NCBI RefSeq assembly: GCF_018413645.1
Contig: NZ_JAHCDA010000003.1
Span: 62,001-126,000, forward strand
Direction: 5' to 3'
Length of the DNA stretch: 64,000 bases
Source: Roseococcus pinisoli
Lineage (GTDB): Bacteria > Pseudomonadota > Alphaproteobacteria > Acetobacterales > Acetobacteraceae
The notes beneath the pieces are model-generated. The model worked only from the letters and a program-made list of their open reading frames with translations. It was not told where the DNA came from and ran no database searches. A program made the translations under genes and the position numbers. Each line of letters starts with the position of its first letter. Positions within the stretch are counted from its first letter, which is position 1. Positions 61,566 to 64,000 of this stretch are shown piece after piece.

Positions 61566-63413
61566 TCAGGCTTCTCCTGCTGTGCGCATTGCAGCGATGG
61601 TGCAGCCGGCAAGGAGGCTGGTGCCCTCCGGGTCGATGGACGGGTCCATGTACTGGCGCACGGCCAGGGCCGCCCGGAGCTTCGCCTTATTGCCCTCGGA
61701 CAGGCTTTCGGCGGCAGTAATGGTCTTGGTGAGCCCGACATAATCTCGTCGTCGGAGCCCAATCATCACCTCGTCGGCGAGGCCCAGCACGCCTATCGGC
61801 GTGTCGTGCTTTGAGACGGGCTTCGGCTGAAGGCCACTGCTTTCAGGGGCCACTGCCAATCTTGGGTTGCCGGGCGGGGAGCTGTTCTGAGCTTCGTCTG
61901 TGGCATCGCCACTCACCTCGAGGGTTTGAGGTGGCGGCGGTTCAGGAGCCGCAACCACGGTGAGGTTGAGGGCCGCGATCTCATTGACGTTCGTCACTAC
62001 TTCGGCGAGGTCGACGCGCTGTGTGGCCATGGCGAGCTGGAGGCCGGCCATCTTGGTCGCAGTGTCCACCACGGCCATGGGCTTTGAGCGGAAGACGCAG
62101 CACTTCACGTTGAGGCGGGGGAGCACCCGTCGAGTGATGACGTTGTCGAACTCGTCCCGTTCAGGCCGGAAAACCTGGCTCTCGGCGAGCAGAACGGCGG
62201 CATAGGCAGTGGCGAAGGACACGCCTTCGTAGTCACCCGTGAACATTCCAGACAGACGGAACGAGCGCCGGATCTTTTTCTCGCAGGCGACGTCGTAGCT
62301 CTGGAACATGCCGTCCTTCTGTTGGTCGGCGCCAAAACGTTCGACCTTGATGTCGACGCCGCTGGCCTTGTCCAGCGAGCCGCCGGCGGACTGCACTTCC
62401 ACGATAGCGGCACGGTGTTGGCCGCCTTGCTTCGGCGCGAACTTCTGCTCAAGAGCGGCCCGAGTTTCCTCAGTCGCGATGCCGCCTCCAACGATCAGGA
62501 GGATCGGGGGCATGCCGCCGCTGTCGAAGAACTCGAGGTTGTGCTCCTCGGCCCGGCGCTGACCGATCACCGACGGGATCTGACCCTCCCAACGGGGCAC
62601 GCCATAGGGCGACCCTGCATCCGGGTTCAGTTTGAAATGGAGGATCTCCGTCGCGCGCTTATCGAGCGGTACGGGGGCCTCGGCCGTCTCCCACATACCG
62701 GTTTCACAGTTGAGGTGCCGGGTGGCGCCGAACTCACGGAAATAGAGTAGCTTCCCAGCGACAATCTGGGCGAAGCGCCGCTCCCGTATGTAGGTGCTCA
62801 TCGTTACTTCGACGCCGTTGCGCTCGATTTTAACAGGCGCCAGAACGGGGGCATCTAGCCGCAGCAGGCGGATGTTGCGCGATGGCGCATGGCGCATGAA
62901 CACCAGCTCGCCCTTCACGTTGGACAAGCACTCCATGTAGCCGTTGCCGGTGTTCTCTAGGTCGCGGCGGACCTTCTTGCGGAGAGAGAGGAAGGACTCT
63001 CCCGGCCATGTCTCTTCGAAGAAGCTCTTCGCCCGTTGAATGTGGCCCTGATGTTCAGCGGCCTCCTCTTTGTCGGGGTCAGCCCCGCCGACTGAACCGT
63101 CGGTTTCCTTCTCGCCGTCATCACCCTTCTCGAACTCAATGACGTGACCAGTCCCGTCGACGTTGGTCTCCATTGAATCAATGCACGGCCCGAGAGAGGG
63201 GTTCGCCTGCACCAGGCGCTCCAAGGTCGTGGGTGGGTAGGGTGGGGCAAGCAGCGAGAGGCTTGCCCCTGTGGGTGTTCCTTCCCCGGAATAGAACTCT
63301 CGGAATTCGTCCTCGACCTCGAGGGCACGGGGAGTGATCGCAGACGTCGACCCACTGGCTGCGCCAACGAGGGTGACCTTCAGTTTGCTCTCGTCGACAG
63401 ACGCTTCGGCCAC
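61566..63413 (-). CDS. Portal protein (PBSX/SPP1-type)
   Basis: A 615-residue portal. The preferred start is GTG 63413, preceded by AGGAG and the palindrome at 63425-63440 eleven bases further up; the longer frame reads through the palindrome (HPGAQ). LVQANPSLGPCIDSMETNVD, RKKVRRDLENTGNGYMECLS, HFKLNPDAGSPYGVPRWEGQ, NLEFFDSGGMPPILLIVGGG and EKKIRRSFRLSGMFTGDYEG are portal features (clip and stem regions, then the RRSFRL wing). It forms the dodecameric DNA entry channel. It heads the capsid gene series here; the gene upstream is the DNA polymerase, and no terminase gene is visible. Confidence 0.9.
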   Translation of the reverse strand: MAEASVDESKLKVTLVGAASGSTSAITPRALEVEDEFREFYSGEGTPTGASLSLLAPPYPPTTLERLVQANPSLGPCIDSMETNVDGTGHVIEFEKGDDGEKETDGSVGGADPDKEEAAEHQGHIQRAKSFFEETWPGESFLSLRKKVRRDLENTGNGYMECLSNVKGELVFMRHAPSRNIRLLRLDAPVLAPVKIERNGVEVTMSTYIRERRFAQIVAGKLLYFREFGATRHLNCETGMWETAEAPVPLDKRATEILHFKLNPDAGSPYGVPRWEGQIPSVIGQRRAEEHNLEFFDSGGMPPILLIVGGGIATEETRAALEQKFAPKQGGQHRAAIVEVQSAGGSLDKASGVDIKVERFGADQQKDGMFQSYDVACEKKIRRSFRLSGMFTGDYEGVSFATAYAAVLLAESQVFRPERDEFDNVITRRVLPRLNVKCCVFRSKPMAVVDTATKMAGLQLAMATQRVDLAEVVTNVNEIAALNLTVVAAPEPPPPQTLEVSGDATDEAQNSSPPGNPRLAVAPESSGLQPKPVSKHDTPIGVLGLADEVMIGLRRRDYVGLTKTITAAESLSEGNKAKLRAALAVRQYMDPSIDPEGTSLLAGCTIAAMRTAGEA

Positions 63414-63424
63414 GGGGTTCTCCT

Positions 63425-63440
63425 GTGCACCCGGGTGCAC
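63425..63440. promoter_or_regulatory. 16-bp palindrome (perfect copy), putative operator
   Basis: GTGCACCCGGGTGCAC, 11 bases upstream of the portal GTG start, close to its ribosome site (AGGAGA). Confidence 0.7.
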
Positions 63441-63520
63441 GAGCCCCTCTCTGGCCCCTTAGGTATGGCCTTTGGCCGCTGCCTTGGAGGCCTGGCCGGC
63501 TTCTGCAACCGCAGTGCCGG

Positions 63521-64000
63521 TCAGGCTGCGAACTTCATCTTCTTCATGGTGCCCAGGGTCTGACCGATCTCAGCGTCGGCCGTGAAGACGAGCTGCGGCT
63601 TCCACCCGAAATCCTTCTCGAACGGCAGACTGGCCATCAAGTCGGTCATCTTCTTGGCCACATCCAGGGCGTGATCCTCCTTCACCACGGCGATGGACTG
63701 GTCGTGGATGGTCGCGACGGGGGTGTAGTGGGGGATGGTGAGTCGGGCGGCGGTGACGGCCAGCACCAGCATGTCCGAGAGCGTGCTCTGCGGCTCGGCG
63801 TTGATGGCCTGGCGCTCGGCCGCGTTCCGCACGTTTGACAGCGGGCTGTAGATCTGGGGCAGGTGTCGTCGGCGGCCGAGGGGCGACTGCACGAACCCGT
63901 CCCGCTTCACCTGGGCGACCTTCGCCTTGTACCAGGCGAGCAGGCCCGGGTACGTCGCAAAGAAAGCGTTCCGCTGCTCCTCCGCCTCCTGCAGCGACAG
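63521..64000 (-). CDS. Family A DNA polymerase, C-terminal part (runs off the right edge)
   Basis: The last 159 codons are inside the window, in frame to the edge. SLQEAEEQRNAFFATYPGLL, then QSPLGRRRHLPQIYSPLSN (motif B/O-helix region with R-R-x-L-P), RQAINAEPQSTLSDMLVLAV, and TPVATIHDQSIAVVKEDHAL with the motif C HD pair. These are the palm and finger elements of Pol I-type (family A) phage polymerases. The C-terminal end is GWKPQLVFTADAEIGQTLGT then KMKFAA. It copies phage DNA. The N-terminal part lies outside the window. Confidence 0.9.
   Translation of the reverse strand: MSLQEAEEQRNAFFATYPGLLAWYKAKVAQVKRDGFVQSPLGRRRHLPQIYSPLSNVRNAAERQAINAEPQSTLSDMLVLAVTAARLTIPHYTPVATIHDQSIAVVKEDHALDVAKKMTDLMASLPFEKDFGWKPQLVFTADAEIGQTLGTMKKMKFAA

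Noticed and set aside
63413-63440. Portal start upstream at 63440 including HPGAQ
   Set aside because: The upstream GTG is part of the palindrome and has no ribosome site; GTG 63413 has AGGAG at good spacing.
1-64000. CRISPR array, tRNA or rRNA genes
   Set aside because: No regular direct repeats with spacers, no cloverleaf sequence and no rRNA segments were recognised; the palindromes are spread over kilobases, not in an array.

Overview
The window is 64 kb of a temperate, siphovirus-type phage genome (or the same genome integrated as a prophage). All but two of the genes I recognise lie on the minus strand, so transcription runs from the right edge to the left. High GC, small tightly overlapping genes (mostly ATGA, GTGA or TAATG joints) and a lambda-like tail-tip module (gpM, gpL, gpK, gpI and gpJ types) fit a phage of an alphaproteobacterium. 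The host assignment is an inference from composition and general resemblance. No rRNA or tRNA genes and no CRISPR array were seen, and no terminase gene is in the window.

Layout in transcription order (right to left). At 64.0-63.5 kb is the C-terminal end of a family A DNA polymerase. From 63.4 to 56.5 kb is the head module: portal, a candidate ADP-ribosyltransferase-fold protein, an Acb1-type anti-CBASS 2H phosphodiesterase, a MuF-type protein, an XkdF-like protease, a scaffold and the major capsid protein. From 56.5 to 45.2 kb are neck and tail genes, including tail chaperones joined by a probable -1 frameshift and a tape measure with an embedded lysozyme-like module. The lambda-like tail tip and a fibre with an S74 chaperone run to 34.2 kb. 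The lysis genes (holin, endolysin, overlapping spanins) lie at 33.5-32.1 kb and two dNMP-kinase-like genes at 32.1-30.9 kb. From 30.8 to 18.8 kb is the replication and recombination module (DnaB-like helicase, primase, possible SSB, SF2 helicase, RecA, two resolvases, a RecB-like nuclease). From 18.8 to 0 kb are many small accessory genes (methyltransferase, MazG-like, HNH endonuclease, SLOG protein, membrane peptides), with integrase, an excisionase-like gene, an RNase H-like gene and several small DNA-binding proteins at 9.4-4.4 kb.

Two signals run across the whole window. First, a 16-bp palindrome, GTGCACCYRGGTGCAC, occurs 16 times, nearly always just upstream of the first gene of a cluster. 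It looks like the dispersed operators of a phage repressor. Second, the first gene of many clusters has its Shine-Dalgarno hexamer AAGGAG displayed in the loop of a small stem whose arms differ from gene to gene but stay complementary (for example GACC/GGTC, AAACCC/GGGTTT, GCGAAA/TTTCGC, GTCTC/GAGAC). That is covariation expected of a selected RNA structure. Palindrome, SD hairpin and translationally coupled gene cluster form a repeated regulatory unit that I do not recognise from a described phage.

The two plus-strand genes (a small membrane protein near 0.4-0.6 kb and a secreted cysteine-containing protein inserted in the tail operon near 45.7 kb) look like separately expressed cargo genes. 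All assignments rest on reading the sequence and on recalled family motifs; no database search was run.
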